In this document: positions 28,390 to 38,451 of the stretch, one piece after another
How positions within the stretch are numbered: position 1 is the first letter of the stretch
Layout: each line of letters opens with the position of its first letter
Source of the DNA: Naasia aerilata
GTDB lineage: Bacteria; Actinomycetota; Actinomycetes; Actinomycetales; Microbacteriaceae
Direction: 5' to 3'
NCBI RefSeq assembly: GCF_030296595.1
Contig: NZ_AP027731.1
Span: 186,001-250,000, forward strand
DNA: 64,000 nucleotides
Position numbers and translations under genes: made by a program
Notes under the pieces: generated by a model
Told to the model about the DNA's origin: nothing
The model's input: only the letters and a program-made list of their open reading frames with translations
Database searches by the model: none

Positions 28390-28899
28390 GTGGCAGATGT
28401 CCTGGTCCTGCACGGCTCTCCGGGCTCGGGGAAGAGCACCCTCGCGCGGGCGCTCTCCGAGGCGCTTCGGACGGCGGACGTGGCACACGGCGTCATCGAC
28501 ATCGACGAGCTGAGCCTGGTGCACCCCTACCCGGGCCGGTGGTTCCCGCGCGAGAACCTCCGCGCCATCTGGCCCCACTACGTCGCGGCCGTGCCCGACC
28601 TGAAGCTCATCGTCCCGATGGTGTTCAACGACGAGGAGGAGGTCGAGCTCTACCGCGCGGCTCTGCCCGGCGCGCGGCTTCTGATCTGCGAGACCACCGC
28701 GCCGATCCCGGTGCTGAAGGAGCGGGTGACCGAGCGCGAGCCGACCGATGAGTGGGCCGCCTCGCTGCGCAAGTGGGTCGACGTCTACCATGCCCGGTCC
28801 GATCACGATCGCATCCGGCAGTTCCAGGTGGTGACGCACCCGGCGACGGTCGACGAGTCCGTCGCCGAGATCCTCGGCTGGACCCGGTGGCTGGACTGA
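28390..28899 (+). CDS. P-loop kinase-like ATP-binding protein (AAA_33 type)
   Basis: A 169-residue protein with a Walker A motif at the N-terminus (VLHGSPGSGKSTLARAL) and a short basic lid. It resembles small-molecule kinases of the AAA_33/adenylylsulfate-kinase fold. The substrate cannot be told. It is divergent from the Tad pilin genes and uses GTG at 28390. Confidence 0.7.
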   Translation: MADVLVLHGSPGSGKSTLARALSEALRTADVAHGVIDIDELSLVHPYPGRWFPRENLRAIWPHYVAAVPDLKLIVPMVFNDEEEVELYRAALPGARLLICETTAPIPVLKERVTEREPTDEWAASLRKWVDVYHARSDHDRIRQFQVVTHPATVDESVAEILGWTRWLD

Positions 28900-29001
28900 T
28901 CGGGTGATGGCAGAAAGCCCGAGAATCACAAGCCGATAACCCTGCGCGACACGAACTCGCGGGTTTCTCGGAGCCCGCGAATCGCCGGATAGGTTGCGCG
29001 C

Positions 29002-30078
29002 ATGAAGCTTTCGCGTTCACGGGGTCGGCGGACCGCCGCCGGGCTCGTCCTCGCCGTCGCCGTCGGCGGCTCCGTCCTCCTGACGGCCGGCCCAGCTGTG
29101 GCCACGCCGTCCGAGGTGAAGATCTCGTTCGACTCGCCCCGCGAGGTCAGCATCGAGTACGGCGAGCCCTGGGGCCTCACCCTGTCCTCCATCGCAACCG
29201 CCTCCTGCTACGGCTGTGACACGACGGTGACCCTGCTTGTGGACGGGGACGCCGCGGCAAGCACGTGGGGGACGGCCGGTACACGCAGCTATGGCACGTC
29301 CCAGTCCTACTTCTCGAGCTACCAGGTGGACGAGCCGCTGTCCGCTGGCGAGCACGAGCTCACGGCGACGGTCGCCGGCAACCAGTTCGGCCTCGAGCTC
29401 TTCGGGCAGACGGCCGAGCCTGCGACCATCACCGTCGCGCCGGCCGCTCTGGCAGTCGACCTCCGGGTGGAGACCGATCCGATTCACTCGGCGAACGCGG
29501 TCGTCACGGCGCGCCTGGCGGGCCACTTCATCGAGAGTCTCGTCCCGCGGCAGTACGACGACCAGGAGGACAGCCACCAGCCGCCCATGCTGCCGGCCGG
29601 GACGTGGAGCGTCTCGATCGCCGACGCATCCGGTGCCGCGGTCTACACCCAGGAGACGCCGGTCGAGGCCGGGGGCGATCCCTACCTCACCCAGTACTGG
29701 AAGGACGTGCCGGCCGGCACCACCTTCACGGCGTCCGCATCCTTCACGCCGTCGGGCGACACCGCCGACGACTTCACGGTGACGAACGCGGAGAACGCGT
29801 CCTACACCTCACCCGCCGCCACGACCGTGGTCGCGCCCGTGGATGAGCCGGACGCGGTGGAGCCGACCGCGTCGACTGCGGGTCCCAGCGTCCCGCTGTG
29901 GGTCGCGGCTGCCGCGGGCCTCGTGGGACTGTCCGGCCTTCTCGCTATCCTGCTCACCCTCCTTCTCGTCCGCCGGCGCCCCCGGCCCGCGGCAGGTCCC
30001 GACTCATCGTCCCCGGCCGACGGTCCCGCCGCGCCCGATGCCGACACCGCCGTCCTTCAGGAGTCCGCTCATGTCTAA
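29002..30078 (+). CDS. Secreted/membrane-anchored surface protein with beta domains
   Basis: A 358-residue protein of no recognised family. Signal peptide at residues 1-35 (TAAGLVLAVAVGGSVLLTAGPAVA), then about 250 residues of predicted beta-sandwich repeats with a CYGC pair near residue 70, an Ala/Pro/Thr-rich linker, a membrane helix near residue 305 (LWVAAAAGLVGLSGLLAILLTLLLV) and a cytoplasmic RRRPRP stretch. No LPXTG is present, so anchoring is by the helix. TAGGTT ends 6 nt before the ATG, which suggests a leaderless start. The next gene overlaps by 8 nt and has the same layout. Confidence 0.7.
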   Translation: MKLSRSRGRRTAAGLVLAVAVGGSVLLTAGPAVATPSEVKISFDSPREVSIEYGEPWGLTLSSIATASCYGCDTTVTLLVDGDAAASTWGTAGTRSYGTSQSYFSSYQVDEPLSAGEHELTATVAGNQFGLELFGQTAEPATITVAPAALAVDLRVETDPIHSANAVVTARLAGHFIESLVPRQYDDQEDSHQPPMLPAGTWSVSIADASGAAVYTQETPVEAGGDPYLTQYWKDVPAGTTFTASASFTPSGDTADDFTVTNAENASYTSPAATTVVAPVDEPDAVEPTASTAGPSVPLWVAAAAGLVGLSGLLAILLTLLLVRRRPRPAAGPDSSSPADGPAAPDADTAVLQESAHV

Positions 30079-31021
30079 GCGCTCTCTCGCACTCGCGCTC
30101 CTCGCCGCTCTCGCGACCTCGATGAGCATCGGCGCGGTGGCCGGCCCCGCAGCCGCGGCCCAGCCCACGGACACCGAGATCGTCACCTCGGGTCCGCTGG
30201 AGACCGGCTTCGGGTCGAACTGGGTGGTCGAGGTCACAGTGACCGATTCGGACGGCGTCCCCGTCGACCCGACCGGTGGCACGATCGACGCGTACGTCGT
30301 CGGCATCGCGGGCCCGATCGCCCACGCCGTGCCGCTGCAGGCCGGCGCCCGCGCCTACGTCAGCCAGCCGGATGCGGGTCCGCTCCTGCCAGCCGGCACC
30401 TACGACCTCTCCGCGGTCTTCGTCCCCGCGCCCGGCTCCGGCCTCGAGCCCAGCCAGGCGCCCACCACGCTCCAGCTCACGGTCACGCCGATCGCGCTGA
30501 CTCCCTCGTTCTCGCTGACGGGCGGGACAGGTGAGAAGGATCCGCCCGTCGTCGTGCTCGACCTCGGCGCGGACAGCGCTTCGGCGCCCGGCGGCGCGCC
30601 CTCCGGCACCTGGAGCGTGGCGGTCACCGATGAGAAGGACGCCACGGTGTTCACCACGGAGGTCGCGCAGCCCGCATCGACGACCGGTCCTCTCCGGGTA
30701 CCCGTCGAGGCGAAGCTCGACGCGGGTCAGACCTACTCAATCGCGGCCGGCTTCGCACCGGAGGAGCGGATCGCCGGCGGGATCACGGTCGCGCCGATGG
30801 CGGCCAAGACGTTCACCACCCCCGAGACGACCTTCGCGGACTGGGCCGCCACCCCGGTGGCCCTTCCCATCGCCGTGATCGTCGGCGGGGGTGCACTCGT
30901 CGCCCTCCTCGTGCTCGCCGCCGTCCTCCTGCCCTTCCTGCTCCGACGACGCCGCGACGAGCCGGTCGATGCCCTCGAGCCGGACGACGCGCCAGAGCGT
31001 GAGCCGGCCGCCATCCTCTGA
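30071..31021 (+). CDS. Secreted/membrane-anchored surface protein, sister of the previous gene
   Basis: A 316-residue protein with a signal peptide (residues 1-28), two Ig-like beta domains (motifs PAGTYDLSAVFVPAPGSG and SGTWSVAVTDEKDATVFT, similar in kind to PAGTWSVSIADASGAAVY in the previous gene), a membrane helix near residue 275 (VALPIAVIVGGGALVALLVLA) and an RRRR tail. The start ATG at 30071 overlaps the previous stop by 8 nt, so the two are cotranslated. Likely a paralogous pair that works together at the surface; function unknown. Confidence 0.72.
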   Translation: MSKRSLALALLAALATSMSIGAVAGPAAAAQPTDTEIVTSGPLETGFGSNWVVEVTVTDSDGVPVDPTGGTIDAYVVGIAGPIAHAVPLQAGARAYVSQPDAGPLLPAGTYDLSAVFVPAPGSGLEPSQAPTTLQLTVTPIALTPSFSLTGGTGEKDPPVVVLDLGADSASAPGGAPSGTWSVAVTDEKDATVFTTEVAQPASTTGPLRVPVEAKLDAGQTYSIAAGFAPEERIAGGITVAPMAAKTFTTPETTFADWAATPVALPIAVIVGGGALVALLVLAAVLLPFLLRRRRDEPVDALEPDDAPEREPAAIL

Positions 31022-31033
31022 CCCGTCATCGCG

Positions 31034-31657
31034 TTGCCCAAGTTCGACATCAAGGTCGCGCACAGGAGCGCCTACTCCGGCGAGGAGGGCACCTTCTCGC
31101 TGATCGAGGTGCCGCCTATCCGGTACCTCGCCGTCGACGGCGAGGGCGACCCGAACAGCGCCGATGACTACCGCTCTGCGGTCGAGGCGCTCTATGCGCT
31201 CGCATACGCCATCAAGTTCGCGAGCAAGGCGGCCGGGCAGGACTTCGTGGTCGCGCCGCTCGAGGGGCTCTGGCGCTCGGACGACCTGGGCGCCTTCCGC
31301 CGGCGGGAGAAGGACGCGTGGCGCTGGACGATGCTGATCGCCCAGCCCGACTGGATCGACGCGGACGCCCTCGCCGCAGGCCGGGAGGCGGTGCTGAAGA
31401 TGCGGACGCCGTCGCACCTTCACCGCGCCCAACTCCTGACGCTGAACGAGGGCCTCTGCGTCCAGACCTTGCACGTGGGGTCCTACGACGCGGAGGCCGC
31501 CGTCCTGGCCCGCCTGCACGACGAGTACCTGCCGGAGCAGGGACTTGCTCCCCGTGCGGACCACCACGAGATCTATCTCAGCGATCCTCGGAGGACCGCG
31601 CCGGCGAAGCTCAAGACCCTCCTCCGTCAGCCCGTCGAGCGCACCCGGCAGCCCTGA
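31034..31657 (+). CDS. GyrI-like small-molecule-binding domain protein
   Basis: A 207-residue stand-alone GyrI-like domain (FSLIEVPPIRYLAVDGEG, YALAYAIKF, EGLWRSDD, LHVGSYDAE, HHEIYLSDPRRTAPAKLKTLLRQPV), a recognisable SOUL/GyrI pattern. Members bind or hydrolyse small hydrophobic compounds. The start is TTG at 31034; it is 13 bp downstream of the surface-protein pair but need not be related. Confidence 0.85.
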   Translation: MPKFDIKVAHRSAYSGEEGTFSLIEVPPIRYLAVDGEGDPNSADDYRSAVEALYALAYAIKFASKAAGQDFVVAPLEGLWRSDDLGAFRRREKDAWRWTMLIAQPDWIDADALAAGREAVLKMRTPSHLHRAQLLTLNEGLCVQTLHVGSYDAEAAVLARLHDEYLPEQGLAPRADHHEIYLSDPRRTAPAKLKTLLRQPVERTRQP

Positions 31658-31856
31658 CCCGGCGCTCTCCAAGGCGGTCCTTCGAGGCCCCGTGGATCGA
31701 CCCGCGGAGACCGGCGGCTGAACAGGAGGCGACGAGCGACCTCTCCTGCCCCCGACAGGGCCGTCCACCCTTGGCACGGCGCGGAACGCGACCTACCATT
31801 CCCTCGAACGGTCAGCCGTCCGGCTGCCCGCGCCTCCCCGAGATCAAGGCGCAGCC

Positions 31857-34393
31857 ATGCCCAGCTCCATTCCCGGACGCGTCCGCGCGCTCGCCCTCGC
31901 CACCGCGGCCCTCGTCGCCGTCGGACTCCTCGGCACCCTCCCCGCCCGTGCCGACACCGCGCCGCAGGGCGGCCAGGTCGCGACCGTGTCGACGGACCCG
32001 CTGCCGACCGTGCAGATCGACGGAGTCGTGTGGTCGCAGGTCGTGGTGGGCAGCACGGTGTACGTCGGAGGAAGCTTCTCGACCGCGCGACCCGCCGGCG
32101 CCGCCGCGGGCTCCAACACGACACCACGCGCGAACGTCCTGGCCTTCAACCTCACGACCGGCGCCCTGCTGTCCGGGTTCGTGGCCAACACCAACGCCGA
32201 GGTCCGGTCGATCACCGCCGCGCCGGACGGCAGCCGCATCTACATCGCGGGGTCGTTCACGTCCGTCAACGGCACGACCCGCAACCGCCTCGCGGCGCTC
32301 AACCCCACCACGGGCGCGGTCATCAGCGGATTCGCCCCCTCCTTCAACTCGACCGTCGAAGCCGTGAAGGCGACGGCGAGCACCGTCTACGCCGGCGGCG
32401 GCTTCACCGCGGTCAGCGGCCAGACGCGCACGCGCGGCGCGGCGGTCGCGGCGAGCAACGGTGCCGTCCAGCCGTTCGCCCCCGTCATCGAGGGAGGCCG
32501 CGCTCGCGCCCTCGTCCTCTCGCCCGACGGCGGCCGCGTCGTGTTCGGCGGCTCGTTCACCACGATCAACGGCTCGGGGAACCCCGGATACGGGCTCGGT
32601 GCGGTGAACGCGGCGACCGGAGCCCTCGTGCCGTGGAACGCCAACTCGCAGGTCCGGAACGGCGGCACGGACGCGGCCATCTGGAGCCTCTCCTCCGACG
32701 GCGACAGCGTCTTCGGCAGCGGCTACCACTACGGCGGAGGAGGCAACCTCGAGGGCTGGTTCCGCGCCAGCTGGACGAACGGCGACCTCGTCTGGGTCGC
32801 GGACTGCCACGGCGACACCTACTCCACCTTCCCCTACAACGGCGCCGTCTACATCGCCGGCCACGCGCACTACTGCGCGAACATCGGCGGCTTCCCGCAG
32901 ACGGATCCGAACTGGACCTACCAGCGCGGCATGGCGACCACGAAGGCGTGGAACGGCAACCGCAACGGCGGCCAGACGCTGGGCTACCCGTCCTGGCAGG
33001 GCGTCGCCGCCCCGGACCTGCTCAACTGGTGGCCGGACTTCAACACCGGCACCGCGAGCGGAGCGGGTCAGGGGCCGTGGAGCGTCACGGCCGGTGGCAA
33101 CTACGTGGTCTACGGCGGCGAGTTCACTCGGGTCAACAATCAGCCGCAGCAGGGTCTTGTCCGATTCGCGGTGAGCAGCGTCGCCCCGAACAAGGACGGG
33201 CCGCGCCTGAGCGGATCCGGCTTCGTGCCGACGCTCTCCTCCCCTCCGCGGGCACGGTGCGGGTCAGCTGGGTGGCGAACTACGACCGCGACAACCAGTT
33301 CCTCACCTACCGGATCTTCCGGGACGGCAACACCACGACTCCGGTCACCACGACCACTGTCGGGTCGCGCATCTGGTTCGACCGGCCGACCACGACCTAC
33401 ACGGACAGCGGACTGTCCGCGGGCACGCACAGCTACCGTCTTCGGGCCGATGACCCCTTCGGCAACAGCGTGTGGGGCGACCCCGTGTCGATCACCATCG
33501 CGGGCGGCGCCGGCAACACCCCGCCCTCCGCCTCCTTCACGAACACCGTCAGCAACCTCACGGCGTCGTTCACGTCGACCTCGACGGACCCCGACGGCAG
33601 CATCGCCTCCACCTCCTGGCAGTTCGGCGACGGAACCACCGGGAGCGGGACCAGCGTCAGCCACACCTACGCCACCGCGGGCACCCGGACGGTGACCCTC
33701 ACCGTGACGGACAACGCGGGCGCCACCGCGACGTCCAGCAGGAGCATCACGGTGGGCGCGGCGCAGCCGGCCGAGCTGGCCCGCGACGACTTCGGCCGGA
33801 CGACGACCGGCGGCTGGGGCACCGCTCCAGTGGGCGGCGCGTGGACGCTCGGATCGACGACCACCTCCGCGTACTCGACCGACGGAAGCAGCGGGAGAAT
33901 CACCTCGACCGGCGCGGGACGCACGTACGAGGCTTTCCTCGGGGGCGTGACGACCACGAGCGCCGACGTGCGAGCGACGACCACAGCGACGCCGGTGCCC
34001 GCCGGCGGCAGCGTCTACCTCTCGCTGATCGGACGCCGCGTCGGCACCGCCGACTACCGGGCGCGCGCCGTGATCAGCGCGCAGGGCGCGATCACGCTGC
34101 AGCTCAACCGATCCGGGACGACCGTGGCGAGCACCGCCGCGGGCACGTTCGCAGACGGGGACCGACTGCAACTGCGCCTCCAGGTGACCGGCACCTCGCC
34201 CACGACCCTGCGTGCGAAGCTCTGGAAGGCGGGTACCGCCGAGCCGGCCGCATGGCAGGTCACCTTCTCGGACTCGACGGCGGAGCTGCAGACGGCCGGC
34301 TCGTCGGGCCTGGGGCTCTACGTCGGATCGAGCGTCACGAGCCTGCCCACTACGGCCGGCTTCGACGACTTCTCACTCGTCGCGGCGGGGTGA
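31857..34393 (+). CDS. Secreted multidomain surface protein: beta-propeller-like region, Fn3, PKD and LamG-like end (frameshifted)
   Basis: About 845 residues in two frames. A signal peptide (residues 1-32) precedes a 420-residue repeat region with recurrent TVYVGGSF, RIYIAGSF and RVVFGGSF strands and LAALNPTTGAV turns, typical of beta-propeller repeats. After the break come a fibronectin type III-like domain (VRVSWVANYDRDNQFLTYRIFRDG), a PKD domain (STSTDPDGSIASTSWQFGDG) and a jelly-roll end (DDFGRTTTGGWGTAPVGGAW...DDFSLVAAG). The frames join if the C4 run at 33241-33244 is C5 (LSSPSAGTVRVSW). No anchor is visible, so it may be released or bound to glycan. Confidence 0.82.
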
Positions 34394-34515
34394 TCCGGGC
34401 AGGGGCGCCCCCGGGACCTTCCGCCCTGACCCCACCGTGACGGGCCGAGTACCGTGCGGGTCGATCGACGAGCCCCCTCGCGAGGTTCGCCTCCGCCGCA
34501 CGGGATCGAGGGATC

Positions 34516-34983
34516 ATGCGCAGGGTCTTCCAGGTGGTCACCGTCCTGCTCGCCGCGTCGGCGGCGCTCCAGCTCTACTTCGCCGCGGTGGGCGTCTTCT
34601 CGTCGGAGGAGAACGACCCGTTCGCGCTGCACACGACCAACGGGCGCATCGTCCTGCCGATCCTGGTGCTGCTGACCATCCTCTGCGCCGCCCTGGCCCA
34701 CGCCGGGCGGCGAACGATCTGGATCACCGTGATCGTCTTCGTGCTGCTCGTCTTCCAGACGCTCTTCATCCTCATCCCGTCGCTGATCTTCGGCGTCGAG
34801 CCCGGCGGAGACAACGTGCCCGCAGTCGCCACGGCACTCATGGCGCTGCACGGCATCAACGGCGGCGTGATCGTCGCCCTCAGCGGGACGCTCGTAGAGC
34901 GGTCGACCGCCCTCGCGGCCCGCAGGGAGTCTCACCCTCGACCGGTGGAAGCCGTGCCCGAGAGGGACGCGGTTCCGCACTGA
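34516..34983 (+). CDS. Small membrane protein with four helices (DUF6220-like)
   Basis: A 155-residue protein with four predicted helices (VFQVVTVLLAASAALQLYFA, IVLPILVLLTILCAALAH, IWITVIVFVLLVFQTLFILI, ALMALHGINGGVIVALSGTL). The LHGINGG segment and size suggest DUF6220, an uncharacterised family. ATG at 34516 has a moderate AGGGATC-type sequence upstream. Function unknown. Confidence 0.6.
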   Translation: MRRVFQVVTVLLAASAALQLYFAAVGVFSSEENDPFALHTTNGRIVLPILVLLTILCAALAHAGRRTIWITVIVFVLLVFQTLFILIPSLIFGVEPGGDNVPAVATALMALHGINGGVIVALSGTLVERSTALAARRESHPRPVEAVPERDAVPH

Positions 34984-35005
34984 GCAGCGGCGGCGCTCCC
35001 GTGGG

Positions 35006-36661
35006 TCAGCGGCCCGCGCGGTCGAGGTTCTCGCGGGTCGTCCGGTGGCGCTCCAGGACGGCCGCGATCGGCTCGACGATGCGTTCCTCGGTCACCGCGG
35101 ATACCGAGGACCGCAGCCGCCCGGCCATGACGGCCTTGCGATGGCGAGCACCCACGCGTGCCCACCAGCGGGCGAGGCCGGCGAGCAGCATCCCCACGAG
35201 CGCTCCGCCGACCAGCATCAGGAGCGGCACGGGGACGACGCCCACCGAGGGCGTCTCGGGGCGGGGCAGGGCGAGGAGTCCGAGGACGTAGAGGCCGGCC
35301 AGCCAGAGGACGCCCGCGAGCGCCACCAGGCCGAAGACCCACTGCAGGACGTTGGCGACCGACCACCACACCGGGCGTCGCGCCCGCAGCGAGGTGCCGA
35401 GCACCGCCTGGTCCAGCGCGTCGGGGAGGGAATCGTTGCCGCCCGTGGCGGCCCCGTCGACCGCGCGCTCCCAGCGCGGCGGGAGGCCCTCGCCAGCCGC
35501 GCGCACGAAGCCGCGGATCGCGACGTCCACCGCCGACCGGGCGGAGCTGGGAGCGATCGGGATCGAGGACCTGGCGAGCACGTCGCGGGCGTCGCCCTCC
35601 TCCTCGCGGGGAACGGGGCGGTTGGAGCCGTCACCCAGGCGCAGGCGGCGCAGCGGATCGGGCCCACGGCGGCCGACCCAGCGGGAGAACAGCCACCCGG
35701 AGCGTCGCAGCGCGCTCCGCCGGTAGTCGCGGCCGACCGCGTCCAGCACGATGGGCACACCCGCGGCGCGGCCGAGCGCGCCGTCGAGGTCCTTCCGGGG
35801 CAGCCACTCGACGCGCGGCTCGTCATCCGCCACCTCGGTGCGCAGGGTCCGGGCGGAGGTGACCACATCGGCGCTGAGCCGACGGAGCGACGCCTGGTGC
35901 CCCTCCACGTATTCGGCGATGCGCCGCTCGAGCTCCGCCACCCCCTCGCCGGTGCGGACGGAGGTGGCCAGCACCTTGGCGTTCGGGATGCCGTCCCGCT
36001 CCAGCAGCCTGCCCAGGTCGAGCGCGCACTCATGGGCGGCCTCGGGCGTCAGCCGGTCGGCCTGGTTGAGCACCGCGAGGGTGACCGACTCGTGCTGCGC
36101 GAGCAGGCGGACGAAATCATCGTGCAGCCGCGCATCCGCATACTTCTGGGGGTCCGTGACCCAGACGAACACGTCGACGAGCTGCAGCATCCGCTCGGCC
36201 TCGATCCGGTGGCTCGCCTCGCGCGAGTCGAAGTCCGGCATGTCGAGCAGGACGAGGCCGTCGAGGTCGGGAGGACCGGCAGGGCTGCCCACGAGGTGCC
36301 GGGCTTCGACCTTGAGCCAGTCGAGGAGCTCCCCGGCGTCCCCGGCGCCCCACACGGCGGCGGTGGGCTTCGACGTGGTGGGCCGCCGGGCTCCGATCCG
36401 GGACACGTCGGCCCCGACGAGCGCATTGAAGAGCGACGACTTGCCGCTCCCCGTCGCGCCGGCGAGTGCGACGACGGTGTGCCCGCCCGCGATCGCCGTG
36501 CGCTCCCCCACCTTGCCGACGACGGCGCGCGCACGCTCCGCGTCCTCCGGATCGAGCTCGTCGCCGCCGGCGTCGAGCGCTGCGCCGAGCGCGTGCACAC
36601 GGTCGGGCAGCTCCTGGGCCGGATCGGCGGGGCGGCCGCGCGAGGAGCGGAGCGGGCTCAC
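35006..36661 (-). CDS. Dynamin-like GTPase, second of a pair
   Basis: A 551-residue protein. G1 is GATGSGKSSLFNALVG, G3 is DMPDFDSREASHR and G4 is NQAD, so all key GTPase motifs are intact. A regulatory C-terminal part contains two hydrophobic helices (VLQWVFGLVALAGVLWLAGLYVL, VPVPLLMLVGGALVGMLLAGL) near residue 480, then a basic end. The layout matches the tandem bacterial dynamins studied as DynA/DynB in Streptomyces; whether this pair is orthologous is not shown. GTG at 36661 overlaps the upstream GTPase stop (GTGA). Confidence 0.8.
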   Translation of the reverse strand: MSPLRSSRGRPADPAQELPDRVHALGAALDAGGDELDPEDAERARAVVGKVGERTAIAGGHTVVALAGATGSGKSSLFNALVGADVSRIGARRPTTSKPTAAVWGAGDAGELLDWLKVEARHLVGSPAGPPDLDGLVLLDMPDFDSREASHRIEAERMLQLVDVFVWVTDPQKYADARLHDDFVRLLAQHESVTLAVLNQADRLTPEAAHECALDLGRLLERDGIPNAKVLATSVRTGEGVAELERRIAEYVEGHQASLRRLSADVVTSARTLRTEVADDEPRVEWLPRKDLDGALGRAAGVPIVLDAVGRDYRRSALRRSGWLFSRWVGRRGPDPLRRLRLGDGSNRPVPREEEGDARDVLARSSIPIAPSSARSAVDVAIRGFVRAAGEGLPPRWERAVDGAATGGNDSLPDALDQAVLGTSLRARRPVWWSVANVLQWVFGLVALAGVLWLAGLYVLGLLALPRPETPSVGVVPVPLLMLVGGALVGMLLAGLARWWARVGARHRKAVMAGRLRSSVSAVTEERIVEPIAAVLERHRTTRENLDRAGR

Positions 36662-38367
36662 CGGGCTGCCCTCACGGCGGCGGCGGCCGCGGCGAGCGCG
36701 TCGCTCTGCTCGGCGGAGACGCCAGCCGAGGCGACCGCGGCCGAGAAGCGGTCGAGCTCGCCCGCGTACAGGTCCTCGACGCGCTCGATCAGCCGCTCGC
36801 GGGCCTTCTGCGCGAGGTCGCGAACCGCCTGGTCCCCGAACACGGCCTCGAGCACCTTCTGGCTGACGACAGCCGTGCCGCCAGCGATCCCGACCTCGAT
36901 GAGGGCGAGACCTGCCGTGCTGGCGAAGGCGAGCAGCATCAGAGTCACGCCGAGGCCGTTCACCCCGTAGGCCATGATCCGGGCGGTGATCCGGCGGTCC
37001 TTCCCCTCCTCGCGCACCATGTCGAGGATGTCGCCCTGCCAGTCGCGCACCAGCCTCTCGATCCGCGCGTCCAGACCGGGGCTCGATCGGGCCAGGGCCG
37101 GCGAGATGGCGATGAGCTGCTCGCCGCCGGGCCGAGTGCGCCAGGCGCGACCGGTCGCGGCTGCGGCGAGTTCGGCGTGGTTGGAGATCAGCACGGCGGC
37201 CCCCGAGGTCAGCGCGTCGCCGAGTACCTCCTCGGGCGGCGGCTCCCCGCGGAAGAAGGACGTGACCCGGTCCCGCAGCCGGGACACCGTGGACTCCACC
37301 TGGCGGAAGAACTCTCCCGTGCCGACGAACTCCTGCCAGCGGGCGAGCACCTCGCCGCGGAGCAGCGTGCCGTCCTGCATCCCGGCGCGCACCTCCTGCA
37401 GCGCGTCGAGGTAGGCCCGCGCGGCGGCCTCGTCGAGAGCGCGGGCGGCGGAATTCTGCTCGGCGGAGGCGATCGCGAGCGTGGCGATGCGCTGATCGAG
37501 CGACTCGAGCGCGCCCTGCAAGGTCTGGCGGACCACGGCCGCCCGCGCCTGCGCGTCGCCGGCCAGCGTCCGCAGCCACGTGCGCAGGCTCGAAGCCTGC
37601 TCGTCGGGCAGCAGGCCGTCCTCGAGCCGGGACTCGGCGATCGCGAAGATGGGCGCCTGGTCGAGCCCCTGCTCGCGCAGCATCTCGCCGAGGTGCGTGT
37701 GGACGTCCTCCATCGCCTCGGGCGGCACGCGGTCCAGGACGATCGCGACCGCGGTGCCCCGCTCCCCTGCCTCGTGCAGGAGGTCCCACGGCACGGCGTC
37801 GGCGTAGCGGGCGGCGGTGGTGACGAAGATCCACAGGTCGGCGGCGGCGAGCAGCTGGGCGGCGAGCTCGCGGTTCGCCGCGACGACGCTGTCGATGTCC
37901 GGGGCGTCGAGCAGCGCGAGGCCCTGCCCCACCGCCTCGGTGGCCACGAGCCGGACGGACCCGGTGCTCGTGTCCCCGGTCGTCCCGCCCGTGACCCGGG
38001 CGAGGCCGGGCAGGATCCGCTGGTCGGTGAACCAGCGGGTGTCCGCGGGGTGGTGGATCAGGACCGGCGAGCGAGTGGTGGGCCGGAGCACACCGGGCTG
38101 GCTCACCTCCCGGCCGACGAGCGAGTTGACGAGGGTGGACTTGCCGGCACCGGTGGAGCCGCCGACCACGGCGAGGAGCGGGGCGTCGATGGACGAGAGA
38201 CGCGGCAGCACGTAGTCGTCGAGCTGGTCCAGAAGGCGCGTGCGCAGCTGGCGAGCCGTGCCGCTGCCCGGCAGGTCGAGCGGCAGGGTGGCGTCGTCGA
38301 GGGCAGAGCGGAGCTGGGTCACCGCCGACAGGAGCGTCGCGGTGCCGACCGTGGACGCCTCGGGCAC
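36658..38367 (-). CDS. Dynamin-like GTPase, first of a pair
   Basis: A 569-residue protein. G1 is GGSTGAGKSTLVNSLVG and G3 is DAPDIDSVVAANREL, but the G4 position reads VLDRV rather than N/TKxD, so guanine specificity is not certain from the motif. A membrane hairpin lies near residue 480 (GVTLMLLAFASTAGLALIEVGIAGG). The remainder is helical, with coiled-coil tendency. GTG at 38367 is the likely start (a GTG 36 nt upstream is possible). The strict coupling with the next GTPase implies a heteromeric membrane-remodelling complex, as in the DynAB pair of Streptomyces. Confidence 0.8.
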   Translation of the reverse strand: MPEASTVGTATLLSAVTQLRSALDDATLPLDLPGSGTARQLRTRLLDQLDDYVLPRLSSIDAPLLAVVGGSTGAGKSTLVNSLVGREVSQPGVLRPTTRSPVLIHHPADTRWFTDQRILPGLARVTGGTTGDTSTGSVRLVATEAVGQGLALLDAPDIDSVVAANRELAAQLLAAADLWIFVTTAARYADAVPWDLLHEAGERGTAVAIVLDRVPPEAMEDVHTHLGEMLREQGLDQAPIFAIAESRLEDGLLPDEQASSLRTWLRTLAGDAQARAAVVRQTLQGALESLDQRIATLAIASAEQNSAARALDEAAARAYLDALQEVRAGMQDGTLLRGEVLARWQEFVGTGEFFRQVESTVSRLRDRVTSFFRGEPPPEEVLGDALTSGAAVLISNHAELAAAATGRAWRTRPGGEQLIAISPALARSSPGLDARIERLVRDWQGDILDMVREEGKDRRITARIMAYGVNGLGVTLMLLAFASTAGLALIEVGIAGGTAVVSQKVLEAVFGDQAVRDLAQKARERLIERVEDLYAGELDRFSAAVASAGVSAEQSDALAAAAAAVRAAR

Positions 38368-38451
38368 GTCGCCATCCTGCCGTGTCGTGCGGGTCCGCCC
38401 CACCCCTTGATTCTCGGCGCGGGTCCGGTCAGTCGTCGAGCCCCGTGCCCC

